NCBI GenBank assembly: GCA_022843905.1
Contig: JALHMT010000015.1
Span: forward strand, 1-64,000
Direction: 5' to 3'
Length of the DNA stretch: 64,000 nucleotides
Source of the DNA: Rubrivivax sp.
Lineage (GTDB): Bacteria > Pseudomonadota > Gammaproteobacteria > Burkholderiales > Burkholderiaceae_C
The notes under the pieces: generated by a model
Database searches by the model: none
What the model saw: only the letters and a program-made list of their open reading frames with translations
Told to the model about the DNA's origin: nothing
Position numbers and translations under genes: made by a program
In this document: piece after piece, positions 18,381 through 26,589 of the stretch
How positions within the stretch are numbered: the stretch's first letter is position 1
How the letters are laid out: the number at the start of each line of letters is the position of its first letter

Positions 18381-19286
18381 TCACCCCTTGGCGCACATGC
18401 GGTCGACGTACTGCAGCGCGTCCGGCAGGGCATCGCGGAAGACCATCCATTCGTGGTCGCCGTCGATCACGCGCAGCTCGGCCAGCTTGGGCTGGATCTT
18501 CAGCATCTGCCAGTACAGGTTGGTCGACATCACGGCGATGCCCAGCACGTCGTGGTCGCCGGTGACGATCCACATCGGCACCTTCTGCGGCTGCTTGGTA
18601 TAGGCCTCCAGGTGCGACGGATAGTTCAGCGACTTCCACAGTTCGGGATCGAACTGCCCGTTGCGCTGGAACTGCGCTGCCCGGCGCGCGGCCGACGTGG
18701 GTGGGGGCAGCGGGTCGTAGATGGCCGGGCTGATGACGCCGGCGGCACAGAAGCGCTGCGGATGCTTCAGAGACAGGTTGAGCGCGCCGTAGCCGCCCAT
18801 CGACAAGCCGGCGATGCCGCGGTCGGAGCGCGCCGTGCCGGCCTTGTAGCGCGACTCGACGTAGGGCAGCAGTTCGGTGATGAGCGCCGTCTCCATCTTG
18901 TGCGCCGCGCCGTCGGCGAACCAGGACTGCGGGCCGATGCTGGGCATCACCGCGATCGACGGGCGCATCAGGCCGCGCCTGATCAGCCCGTCCAGGGTTT
19001 CGACCGCACTGCCCTTGTGCGTCCAGTCGTTCTGGTCGCCACTGGCGCCGTGCAGCAGGTAGACCACCGGATACTTGCCGGTGCTGTCCTTGTAGCCGTC
19101 GGGCACGTAGACGTTGAAACGCAGATCCATGCCGAGCACACTGGACTTGACGGCGTCGGCGTAGACCTCGCCAGCCTGCGCCGGACTGGCGGCGGCCAGC
19201 GACATCACGGCGGCGGCGCTGCACGCCAGCGTGGCGGCGTGGCGGCGCCAGGCCTGCATCCATGGCTGGTGACGGATAGTGAACAT
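18381..19286 (-). CDS. Secreted esterase of the esterase D / antigen 85-like family
   Basis: A 301-residue exported alpha/beta hydrolase. The signal peptide ends near AAASPAQA-GE (residue 38). The nucleophile Ser162 is in IAGLSMGGYGALN, the oxyanion region is YLLHGASGDQNDW, and the C-terminal HEWMVFRDALPDA gives the catalytic histidine. Start ATG 19286 is favoured because a signal peptide follows; the longer frame is spurious. It likely hydrolyses esters in the periplasm or outside. The substrate is unknown. It is divergent from the methyltransferase gene. Confidence 0.87.
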   Translation of the reverse strand: MFTIRHQPWMQAWRRHAATLACSAAAVMSLAAASPAQAGEVYADAVKSSVLGMDLRFNVYVPDGYKDSTGKYPVVYLLHGASGDQNDWTHKGSAVETLDGLIRRGLMRPSIAVMPSIGPQSWFADGAAHKMETALITELLPYVESRYKAGTARSDRGIAGLSMGGYGALNLSLKHPQRFCAAGVISPAIYDPLPPPTSAARRAAQFQRNGQFDPELWKSLNYPSHLEAYTKQPQKVPMWIVTGDHDVLGIAVMSTNLYWQMLKIQPKLAELRVIDGDHEWMVFRDALPDALQYVDRMCAKG

Positions 19287-19501
19287 GCTCTCTCCTCGAG
19301 TTGTTGTGGAAGATTCGGACCGGACTCCAAGGTCGCAGCCCGTCTGAACCATACACCCGGGAGTCTCCTCCTCCGCCCCGCAAGCACGCCGCGCCACTCT
19401 GCAAACGGCGGGCTGACGCAGGCCTGCGGCGGCCGGACGACGGCGGCGACAATGCGGCCTGCCCCCCTCCGCGCCGACCTCCTGCCTCGGCCTTGACCAC
19501 C

Positions 19502-20206
19502 ATGACCTCGACGACCGCCACCCCCGACCTCGTGCTCGACGAACTCGACCTGCTGGCCGGCCTGCTGCCGCTGGCCGATCTGGACATCCTGGAACTCGGC
19601 TGCGGTGCCGCCGCGCTGGCGCGGGCGCTGCTGCAGCGCGAACCGTCCACGCGCCTGACCGGTCTGGAGGTCGACGAGCGGCAGCACGCCAAGAACGTGT
19701 CGGCCCCGCAGGACCGCCTGCACTTCGCGCTGGGCGGCGCGCAGGCCATCCCGTTCGCCGATGCGCGCTTCGACCTGGTGCTGATGCTCAAGAGCCTGCA
19801 CCACGTACCGGTGCCGCTGATGGCCAAGGCCTTGTCCGAGGTGGCACGCGTGCTGAAGCCGGGCGGGCACCTGTACGTGTCGGAGCCGGTCTATGCCGGC
19901 CCCTTCAACGAGGTGGTCAGGCTCTTCAACGACGAGGAGGTGGTTCGCCGCTTCGCGCAGTCTGCGGTGGACGAGGCTCTGCGCATCGGGCCATGGACCC
20001 AGGTCGACGAGCGCCGCTTCCAGATGCCGCTGCGCTTCGCCAGCTTCGAGGAGTTCGACCAGAAGCTGATGCGTCCCACCTTCGCCGACCACCGCATCGA
20101 CGAGGCCCTGCAGGCCCGGGTGCGCGAGGCCTTCCTGCCGCACCTGAAGGCCGACGGCGCACACTTCCTGCGCCCCATGCACGTTCGGCTGCTGCGCCGC
20201 GGCTGA
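19502..20206 (+). CDS. Class I SAM-dependent methyltransferase
   Basis: A 234-residue cytoplasmic Rossmann methyltransferase of the Methyltransf_11/UbiE-like type. Motif I is ILELGCGAAALA (residues 29-40), the acidic loop GLEVDE ends beta-2, and motif IV/V includes FDLVLMLKSLHHVP followed by VLKPGGHLYVSEP. The start ATG 19502 is placed just before the helix leading into motif I. Its stop is seven bases from the end of the convergent LacI-type regulator. The acceptor molecule cannot be predicted. Confidence 0.87.
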   Translation: MTSTTATPDLVLDELDLLAGLLPLADLDILELGCGAAALARALLQREPSTRLTGLEVDERQHAKNVSAPQDRLHFALGGAQAIPFADARFDLVLMLKSLHHVPVPLMAKALSEVARVLKPGGHLYVSEPVYAGPFNEVVRLFNDEEVVRRFAQSAVDEALRIGPWTQVDERRFQMPLRFASFEEFDQKLMRPTFADHRIDEALQARVREAFLPHLKADGAHFLRPMHVRLLRRG

Positions 20207-20213
20207 AGCCGGC

Positions 20214-21317
20214 TCAGCCGCCGGCGCGTCGCGCGCGGGCGGTCGCCGCATCGCCCGCCGGTCCCGTGCTGCCCCGCACCACCAGCCTCAGGGGCAAGGG
20301 CTCCGGCTGCGGCGCCATCTCGCCCTGCAGCTGCGCCAGCAGGTGCTGGCCGGCCAGTTCACCGATGCGGCGGATGGGCACGCGCACGGTGGTCAGCGGG
20401 GGGTGCAGGAAGGCCGCGAAGTCGTTGTCGTTGAAGCTGGCGATCGACATCCTTGCCGGCACCGCCACGCCCGCCTGGTCGAGCGCCGACAGCGCACCGG
20501 CGGCCAGGTAGTCGTTGCCGCACACCATGGCCGTGGGCGGCAAGGCCTGCGAGGCCCACAGGACCGCCTGCATGGCCTCGAAGCCTTCCCGAAAGCCGTA
20601 CTCGGTCTCCAGCGTCGCCTCCTGCACCAGCGTGAGGCCGCGCCTTGCCACGGCCTGCAGCAGGCCAGAGAAGCGCCGTCGCGCCCGGTCGTTGTCGGCC
20701 GTGCGGCCCCCGATGAAGCCGATGCGCCGGTGGCCCAGGTCGGCCAGGTGGTCGACCACCAGCGCCGCTGCGGCCTGCTCGTCGAAGCCCACGCAGGGGC
20801 CGTGCGCGCTCTGCTCGGCCCACAGCAGCACGAAGGGCAGGCGGTGCGCGGCCAGCAGGCTGAACACCGCCGGCGGCTGGTCAGCGCCCAGCAACGCCAG
20901 CGCGTCGATGCCACGTTCGAGCAGCGCACGCAGGATGGCCGGCGCCTCGGCCTGGTAGCGCGCGTGGTCGGGCGCCGACAGCAGCAGCGTGTAGCCGCGC
21001 AGCGCCAGGGTGGTCTCCAGCGCCTGCACCAGCGTGGGAAAGGACGATCCGCCGAAGCGCGGCACCAGCGCCCCCACGGTGTTCGTCTTGCGCATGGCCA
21101 GCGCGCGCGCCGCACCGTTGGCCACGTAGCCCAGCCGCTCGGCGGCGACCAGCACGCGCTGGCGCGTGGCCGCGCTGATCATCTCCGGCTTGCTGAGCGC
21201 GCGCGACACCGTGCCCGGCGACACGCCGGCCAGCTGCGCCACGTCGGCCAGCGACACGGTGCGCTGCGGGTCGGGACGGGCTGTGGGCGAATCAGGCGGG
21301 CTGTCGGGGCGGGTCAT
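20214..21317 (-). CDS. LacI/GalR family transcriptional regulator
   Basis: A 367-residue repressor-type protein. The LacI helix-turn-helix and hinge occupy residues 21-75 (VSLADVAQLAGVSPGTVSRA, then YVANGAARALA). They are followed by a periplasmic-binding-protein-like effector domain (GHRRIGFIGG, VCGNDYLAAGAL, FNDNDFAAFLHPPLTTV). The N-terminal 20 residues are a Pro/Asp-rich leader. It is transcribed away from the TPP-enzyme operon. Two copies of a 16-bp palindrome of the LacI-operator type lie in the shared upstream region, so it should control that operon and itself. The effector is unknown, probably a sugar acid or pathway intermediate. Confidence 0.93.
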   Translation of the reverse strand: MTRPDSPPDSPTARPDPQRTVSLADVAQLAGVSPGTVSRALSKPEMISAATRQRVLVAAERLGYVANGAARALAMRKTNTVGALVPRFGGSSFPTLVQALETTLALRGYTLLLSAPDHARYQAEAPAILRALLERGIDALALLGADQPPAVFSLLAAHRLPFVLLWAEQSAHGPCVGFDEQAAAALVVDHLADLGHRRIGFIGGRTADNDRARRRFSGLLQAVARRGLTLVQEATLETEYGFREGFEAMQAVLWASQALPPTAMVCGNDYLAAGALSALDQAGVAVPARMSIASFNDNDFAAFLHPPLTTVRVPIRRIGELAGQHLLAQLQGEMAPQPEPLPLRLVVRGSTGPAGDAATARARRAGG

Positions 21318-21358
21318 CTGTGAGGCAGTAGCCGTCGGCAGGCAGACGATGAACGCAG

Positions 21359-21374
21359 CTGCATGCGCTTGCAC
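21359..21374. promoter_or_regulatory. Predicted LacI-family operator, regulator-proximal
   Basis: CTGCATGCGCTTGCAC matches 14 of 16 bases of the perfect palindrome at 21493-21508. It lies 42 bases upstream of the LacI-type regulator start. The two centres are 134 bp apart, a spacing that could allow looping. Confidence 0.6.
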
Positions 21375-21453
21375 CAGCCTGCATGATCGCACACGAAGCA
21401 TGGCCACGGCCTCGGCGGCGCCGTGTCGCGTTGCCCTTAGCGTAAACCCGGTC

Positions 21454-21482
21454 TTGCGAGGCAACGCGGCCGGTTCTACTCT
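21454..21482 (+). promoter_or_regulatory. Predicted sigma-70-like promoter for the TPP-enzyme operon
   Basis: TTGCGA (21454-21459) and TACTCT (21477-21482) are separated by 17 bases. Transcription would start near 21489, right in front of the palindromic operator, so a bound repressor would block initiation or elongation. It was found by eye. Confidence 0.45.
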
Positions 21483-21492
21483 TGATCCCATC

Positions 21493-21508
21493 GTGCAAGC
21501 GCTTGCAC
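21493..21508. promoter_or_regulatory. Predicted LacI-family operator, operon-proximal
   Basis: GTGCAAGCGCTTGCAC is a perfect 16-bp palindrome with the central CG and the AAGCGCTT core typical of LacI/GalR-family operators. It sits 20 bases before the TTG start of the first structural gene and just downstream of the predicted promoter. Confidence 0.8.
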
Positions 21509-21528
21509 TGCCGGGAAAGTCATCCATC

Positions 21529-23229
21529 TTGACCACGACCAAGAACGCCGTCGTACGCACCCTCATCGAGTGTGGCGCGACCCACGCCTTCACACTGCCG
21601 GGCCTGGGCATCACCTGGATGCTCGACGAATTCCACGAGGCGCGAGACCGCCTGCGCGTGGTGCTCACGCGCAGCGAGCAGGCGGCCTCGGTGATGGCCC
21701 AGGTGGTGGGCAAGCTCACCGGCCGGCCCGGCGTCTTCATGGGCCAGGGGCCCTTCGCGAGCACGACGGGCGCCTTCGGCATCCTGGAAGCGCGTTTCGC
21801 CGGCTCGCCCATGGTGGTGCTGACCGACACCTCGTGCTACGACGGCTTCGGCATGTACGGCGTCTACCAGACCATGACCGGCGACTACGGCGCCGCCGAC
21901 GTGCGCACGGTACTGGGCACCATGACCAAGTACTGCGCCTACGCCACCGAGCCGCACGAGGCCGTCTACGGCCTGCAACTGGCCTTCAAGCACGCGCAGC
22001 TGCCCCGCATGGGGCCGGCCGCGGTGGTGATGAAGACGCCCATCATCCGCCGCGAGATGCCCGAGCAGACACCGGCTTCGCGCGTGAAGCTCTACCCCTC
22101 GGCCGGCTACCTGCAGCACCACCCGGCGCGGCCCGACGCCGACGCCGTGGCGCAGCTGGCGGCGCTCATCGCGAAGGCGAAGCACCCGGTCTTCATCGCC
22201 GGCCAGGGCGTGCAGAACGAACACGCCCGCGCGCTGCTGGCCGAGGTGGCGGGGGCTGCCGGCATCGCCGTGGCCACCAGCTACAACGGCAAGGGCGTGA
22301 TCGACGAGACGCTGCCGGTGGCCGTGGGCATGCTGGGCACCTGGGGCAGCAAGAGCGCCAACCGCATGCTCGGCCGCGCCGACCTCGTGGTGGCGCTGGG
22401 CGCCAGCCTGGGCCCCGACTACCTGCGCTTCCGCGACGAAGGCCTGATCGACCCGGCGCGTCAGACCATCGCCCAGGTGGACGTCGACGCGCGCCACGCC
22501 GGCTGGGTCTACCCGGTGGACCTGGCCGTCACCGGCGACGCCGCCGACGTGCTGCAGATGCTGCGCGGCCTGCCGCTGGGCCAGGCGCAGCAGACCGCGC
22601 GGCTGGCCGCCATCGCCGCCAACAACGAGCAACACGCCTTCGGCGTGCTGCCGCCGACGGTGGCCGTCGACGGCACGCTGCACTACGCCGACATCGTGCG
22701 CGTGCTCGACCGCACGCTCACCGCGAACGACATGCTGGTGCTGGACGCCGGCAACAACCGCATCTGGGTCACGAGCATGCTGCGGCTGCGCACGCCGGGG
22801 CAGCTGGTGGTGCCGGGCGGCATCGGCGGCATGGGCTGGGGCCTGCCGGCAGCCGCCGCCACGAAGCTGGTGCACCCCGAGCGCAATGCGATCTGCCTGA
22901 TCGGCGACGGCGGCATCGCCATGACGCTGGCGACGCTGGCCACCTGCGTGCAGGAGCAGTTGCCCATCACCGTCATCGTGGCCAACAACCAGGGCCTGGG
23001 CATGGTGCGCGACAACATGAAGGGCCGCCGCATCGCGGTCGACTTCACGGCGCTGGACTTCGCCGCCATCGGGCGCGGCATGGGCTGCGACGGCATCCGC
23101 GTCGACCGCGCCGAGGCCCTGGGCGACGCCATCGCCGCCGGCCGCGAGGCCGCGCGCCAGGGTCGCACGACCGTCATCGACGTGGCGGTGGACCCGGCGG
23201 CCAGCCACGTGCCGGCGTCGGACTACTGA
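21529..23229 (+). CDS. Thiamine-diphosphate-dependent enzyme, acetolactate-synthase superfamily
   Basis: A 566-residue three-domain TPP enzyme. The catalytic glutamate is Glu50 (LTRSEQAASVM). A middle domain includes HPVFIAGQGVQ and VALGASLGPDYLRF. The C-terminal TPP motif runs from LIGDGGIAMTLATLA to IVANNQGLG. I place the start at TTG 21529, as GGGAAAG lies upstream and no ATG or GTG precedes the family homology; an earlier start would run through the operator. It probably decarboxylates a 2-keto acid or ligates or cleaves a ketol. It has Glu50, unlike glyoxylate carboligase. It is the first gene of the LacI-controlled operon. Confidence 0.87.
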   Translation: MTTTKNAVVRTLIECGATHAFTLPGLGITWMLDEFHEARDRLRVVLTRSEQAASVMAQVVGKLTGRPGVFMGQGPFASTTGAFGILEARFAGSPMVVLTDTSCYDGFGMYGVYQTMTGDYGAADVRTVLGTMTKYCAYATEPHEAVYGLQLAFKHAQLPRMGPAAVVMKTPIIRREMPEQTPASRVKLYPSAGYLQHHPARPDADAVAQLAALIAKAKHPVFIAGQGVQNEHARALLAEVAGAAGIAVATSYNGKGVIDETLPVAVGMLGTWGSKSANRMLGRADLVVALGASLGPDYLRFRDEGLIDPARQTIAQVDVDARHAGWVYPVDLAVTGDAADVLQMLRGLPLGQAQQTARLAAIAANNEQHAFGVLPPTVAVDGTLHYADIVRVLDRTLTANDMLVLDAGNNRIWVTSMLRLRTPGQLVVPGGIGGMGWGLPAAAATKLVHPERNAICLIGDGGIAMTLATLATCVQEQLPITVIVANNQGLGMVRDNMKGRRIAVDFTALDFAAIGRGMGCDGIRVDRAEALGDAIAAGREAARQGRTTVIDVAVDPAASHVPASDY

Positions 23230-23240
23230 AGGAGCACCGG

Positions 23241-23960
23241 ATGACAGCCACCGCGCTCGTGACCGGCGGCTCCAGCAACATCGGCTGGGCCTGCGTGCAG
23301 CGCCTGGCGCCCACGCACCGCGTGGTGATTGCCGATCTGAAGCCCCCCGTCGAGGCGCTGCCGCCCGGCGTGCGGTTCGTGGCCTGCGACATCACCGACG
23401 CCGCCGCCTGCCGCGCCGCCGTGCAAGACGCCGGCGGTGACGAGGGCCTGGCGGTGCTGGTGCACTCGGCCGCCATCACCGCGCCGGCCGAACCCATCGC
23501 AAGCACCGACCCCGCACTGTGGCGTCGCCTCATCGAGGTCAACCTCACCGGCGCCTTCCTGACGGCGCAGGCCGCCATCCCGGCGTTGCGGCGCGCGCGC
23601 GGCAGCGCCGTCTTCATCTCGTCGCGCGCCGGGCGCACCGGCTACGCGGCGCTCACGCCTTCAGCCAGCGGCACCAAGGCGCATTACGCGGCCTCGAAGG
23701 CCGCCCTGCTGTCGCTGGTGAAGTCCTTGGCCATCGAACTGGCGCCCGACGGCGTGCGCGTCAACTCGGTGGTGCCCGGTTCCATCGAAGGCGCCATGAT
23801 CCCGCGCCACCGCTGGCCCGAACTGGCCGCGCGCATTCCCATGAACCGCCTGGGCACGCCCGACGAAGTGGCCGATGCCGTGGCCTTCCTCTGCTCCGAC
23901 CACGCGCGCTACATCACGGGCCATGCCCTGGACGTCAACGGCGGCACCTGGATGTCCTGA
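23241..23960 (+). CDS. Short-chain dehydrogenase/reductase (first of two)
   Basis: A 239-residue classical SDR. The dinucleotide motif is TGGSSNIG near the N-terminus, Asp at the end of beta-2 (IADLK) may favour NAD, the active site includes FISSRAG and the YxxxK of HYAASKAA, and it ends GHALDVNGGTWMS. GGAG lies six bases before ATG 23241. It sits 11 bases after the TPP enzyme stop. It should interconvert an alcohol and ketone of the pathway intermediate. The substrate is not visible. Confidence 0.9.
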   Translation: MTATALVTGGSSNIGWACVQRLAPTHRVVIADLKPPVEALPPGVRFVACDITDAAACRAAVQDAGGDEGLAVLVHSAAITAPAEPIASTDPALWRRLIEVNLTGAFLTAQAAIPALRRARGSAVFISSRAGRTGYAALTPSASGTKAHYAASKAALLSLVKSLAIELAPDGVRVNSVVPGSIEGAMIPRHRWPELAARIPMNRLGTPDEVADAVAFLCSDHARYITGHALDVNGGTWMS

Positions 23961-23979
23961 CCCCCACCCCAGCCCGAAC

Positions 23980-24825
23980 ATGGCCCACGACACCGACTCC
24001 CTGCACGCCAACGCGCCACCGCCCCAGGTGCGCGAGTCCGACCCCGCACGCGGCTGCAGCCGCCTGCGCGGCCGCGTCGCCCTGCTGACCGCCGCCGCCC
24101 GCGGCATCGGCTTCGCCTCGGCCGTGCGCCTGGCCGCCGAAGGCGCCCAGGTATGGATCACCGATCGCGACGGCGCGGCGATCGACCAGGCGGCGCAGGC
24201 CGCCGGCCGCGCGGGCCACACGATCCACACCCGCACGATGGACTCGTCGAACGCCGCCGACGTGGCCGCCGTCGTGGCCGACATCGCGGCCGAGGCCGGC
24301 CGCATCGACATCCTCGTCAACAACGCCGGCGGCTCGCTGCACACGCCCTACCGCTTCATGGACGAGGACGACGGGCACTGGCAGCGCGTGATGGACCTCA
24401 ACCTGATGGGCGCCGTGTGGGCCAGCCGCGCCGTGCTGCCCGGCATGGCCGCGCGTGGCTTCGGGCGGGTGGTGAACTTCGGCTCCAAGGCCGGCCGCTT
24501 CGGCAGCCTGATCGCCGGCCCCAACTACGCTGCGGCCAAGGGCGCGATCGCCGCGCTGACGCGGCAGATGGCGCAGGAGTTCGGCCCCCAGGGCGTCACC
24601 GTCAACTGCATCTGCCCCGGCGTGGTGATGACCGACCGCACGCGCGGCCTGTGGGAGCAGCGCCGCAGCGCCGAAGAGCGCGCCCGCGTGCTGCAGGAGA
24701 TCCCGCTGCGGCGCCACGCCGAGGTCGAAGACGTGGCCGCTGCCGTGGCCTTCTTCGCCAGCGACGACGCCAGCTTCGTCACCGGCGTCACGCTGGACCT
24801 CAACGGCGGCCAGGGCATGGCCTGA
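23980..24825 (+). CDS. Short-chain dehydrogenase/reductase (second of two)
   Basis: A 281-residue SDR with a 30-residue leader before the fold. The cofactor loop is TAAARGIG (Ala replacing the usual first Gly), the NNAG motif is present (ILVNNAGGS), catalysis uses the Ser of FGSKAG and the YAAAK of NYAAAKGAI, and it ends LDLNGGQGMA. It differs clearly from the first SDR, so this is not a recent tandem duplication. Two sequential oxidation steps, or two substrates, are implied. Start ATG 23980 is chosen to clear the preceding stop. Confidence 0.88.
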   Translation: MAHDTDSLHANAPPPQVRESDPARGCSRLRGRVALLTAAARGIGFASAVRLAAEGAQVWITDRDGAAIDQAAQAAGRAGHTIHTRTMDSSNAADVAAVVADIAAEAGRIDILVNNAGGSLHTPYRFMDEDDGHWQRVMDLNLMGAVWASRAVLPGMAARGFGRVVNFGSKAGRFGSLIAGPNYAAAKGAIAALTRQMAQEFGPQGVTVNCICPGVVMTDRTRGLWEQRRSAEERARVLQEIPLRRHAEVEDVAAAVAFFASDDASFVTGVTLDLNGGQGMA

Positions 24826-24848
24826 CCCTCTCAACGGAGACATCCAAG

Positions 24849-25673
24849 ATGAACGCCCCCCGCAAGACCCGGCTGAGCGACGCCGAAGTGGCACGCTTCC
24901 ACGAAGACGGCCTGGTGATTCCCGACTACCGCCTGCCAGCCGACGTGCTGGCGCGCATGCAGGCCGAGGTCGACTCGCTGATCGCGCGCAACCCCGACGT
25001 GCGGCCCGAAGCGCTGTCGGGCGCGCACAACCCCTGGGGCCAGTCGGCCCAGCTGATCGGCAGCCAGGCCTTCCTCGACCTGTGCCGCCACCCCGAGATC
25101 CTGGACATGGTGGAGCAGCTCATCGGCCCCGACATCGTGCTGTGGGGCAGCCAGATGTTCTGCAAGCCGGCCGGCACCGGGCTGGCCGTGCCCTGGCACC
25201 AGGACGGCCAGTACTGGCCGCTGGACCCGCTGGCCACGGTGACGGTGCGCATCGCCTTCGAGGACTCCACGCCCGAGAACGGCTGCATGCGCTACATCCC
25301 CGGTTCGCACAAGTCGCGCCAGCTCGAACACCACGAGATCACCACCGCCAGCAACATGGCACTGAAGCAGCAGATCCCCGACATCGACGAGTCGACTGCG
25401 CGCGACGACGTGCTGTACGCCGGCATGATCTCGATCCACGATGTCTACCTGCTGCACGGCTCGGCCGAGAACCGCAGCACGAAGCGCCGCAGCGACTACG
25501 CCATCCGCTACATGCCGGCCAGCGTGCGCTACGTGCGCGACCCCGAGTTTCCGGCCAACCAGCTGGCCTCGGCGCACATGAACTACATCCACCGCCCGTT
25601 GTGGCTGGTGCGCGGGCAGGACCGCGCGGGCAACGACTACCGCATCGGCCACGGCGCACGCCAGGGCGTCTGA
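24849..25673 (+). CDS. Phytanoyl-CoA dioxygenase family Fe(II)/2-oxoglutarate oxygenase
   Basis: A 274-residue non-heme iron oxygenase. The iron triad can be read as His117 and Asp119 (PWHQDGQYW) and His203 (LLHGSAENRS). The 2-oxoglutarate carboxylate would be held by Arg213 or Arg214 (RRSDYAIRY). The PhyH-type segment RYIPGSHKSRQLEHH is also present. It should hydroxylate or oxidatively cleave a small substrate in the cytoplasm at the cost of O2 and 2-oxoglutarate. It lies in the LacI-controlled operon, 23 bases after the second SDR. Confidence 0.88.
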   Translation: MNAPRKTRLSDAEVARFHEDGLVIPDYRLPADVLARMQAEVDSLIARNPDVRPEALSGAHNPWGQSAQLIGSQAFLDLCRHPEILDMVEQLIGPDIVLWGSQMFCKPAGTGLAVPWHQDGQYWPLDPLATVTVRIAFEDSTPENGCMRYIPGSHKSRQLEHHEITTASNMALKQQIPDIDESTARDDVLYAGMISIHDVYLLHGSAENRSTKRRSDYAIRYMPASVRYVRDPEFPANQLASAHMNYIHRPLWLVRGQDRAGNDYRIGHGARQGV

Positions 25674-25688
25674 GGCAGGCAGCACGGC

Positions 25689-26540
25689 ATGCAGCAGCTG
25701 CGGGTGTACCAGTCGATGTGGGCGATGGAGCGGCGCCGGCCCGACGGTGCCGAATGGTCGATGCAGCAGAAGCTGGACATGATCGTCGGCGCAGGCTTCG
25801 ACGGCGTCGGCCTGCGTTTCGCCGACCGCGCCTACGTGGCCGAGATCACCGGCCGGCTGCGCGACGAGGGCCTGACCTGGCAGGCCCAGTGTTATCCGCG
25901 CACGGTGGACGACCTGCGGCCGGTGCTGGACCTGGTGGCCGAGTTCGGCTGCGACCACCTCAACCTGCAGCCCGACGTGCGGCCGCACACGGTGGACGAG
26001 TGCCTGCCCTTGATCGAAGGCTGGCTGGCGCTGGCCCGGCAGGCCGGCGTGCGCCTGTTCGTCGAGACCCACCGCGACCGCATGACCACCGACCTGTTCT
26101 TCACGCTGCAACTGCTCGACCGTTGCCCGGACCTGCGTCTGACCGGAGACCTGTCGCACTACCTGGTGGGACGGGAATTCGCCATGCCGGTGAGCGAGGA
26201 GAACCACGCCCTGATGCAGCGCGTGATGGACCGCTGCGAGGCCTACCACGGCCGCGTGGCCAGCCGCGAGCAGATCCAGGTGCCGATCTCCTTCGTGCAC
26301 CTGCGGCACTGGCTGGACCTGTTCATGGGCTGGTGGCGCTACGGCTTCGAGCAGTGGCGCGGCCGGTCCGGCCCCGACGCGGCCCTGACTTTCCTGTGCG
26401 AGCTGGGGCCGCCCGAATACGCCATCACCGGTGCCGACGGCTACGAGCTGTCGGACCGCTGGCTGGAGTCGCAGCAGCTCATGCAGGCCGTGCGCGGGCT
26501 GTGGAGCCAGCTCGAAGCAACGCCGGCCGCCGCCCATTGA
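25689..26540 (+). CDS. Sugar phosphate isomerase/epimerase-like TIM-barrel protein
   Basis: A 283-residue protein of the xylose-isomerase-like (AP endonuclease 2) TIM-barrel superfamily. Likely metal ligands are the Glu of LFVETHRDRM, the Asp of LTGDLSHY, and His/Glu residues in SFVHLRHW and LCELGPPEY. Members isomerise or epimerise keto-sugars, act on inosose, or dehydrate sugar acids. It follows the oxygenase by 15 bases. Its presence is the main hint that the operon handles a sugar acid or cyclitol-like carbon skeleton. Confidence 0.82.
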   Translation: MQQLRVYQSMWAMERRRPDGAEWSMQQKLDMIVGAGFDGVGLRFADRAYVAEITGRLRDEGLTWQAQCYPRTVDDLRPVLDLVAEFGCDHLNLQPDVRPHTVDECLPLIEGWLALARQAGVRLFVETHRDRMTTDLFFTLQLLDRCPDLRLTGDLSHYLVGREFAMPVSEENHALMQRVMDRCEAYHGRVASREQIQVPISFVHLRHWLDLFMGWWRYGFEQWRGRSGPDAALTFLCELGPPEYAITGADGYELSDRWLESQQLMQAVRGLWSQLEATPAAAH

Positions 26541-26589
26541 TCCCGACCGTCGCCACCCGCCCCACCCGCCACCCCGAGGAGACAAGACC

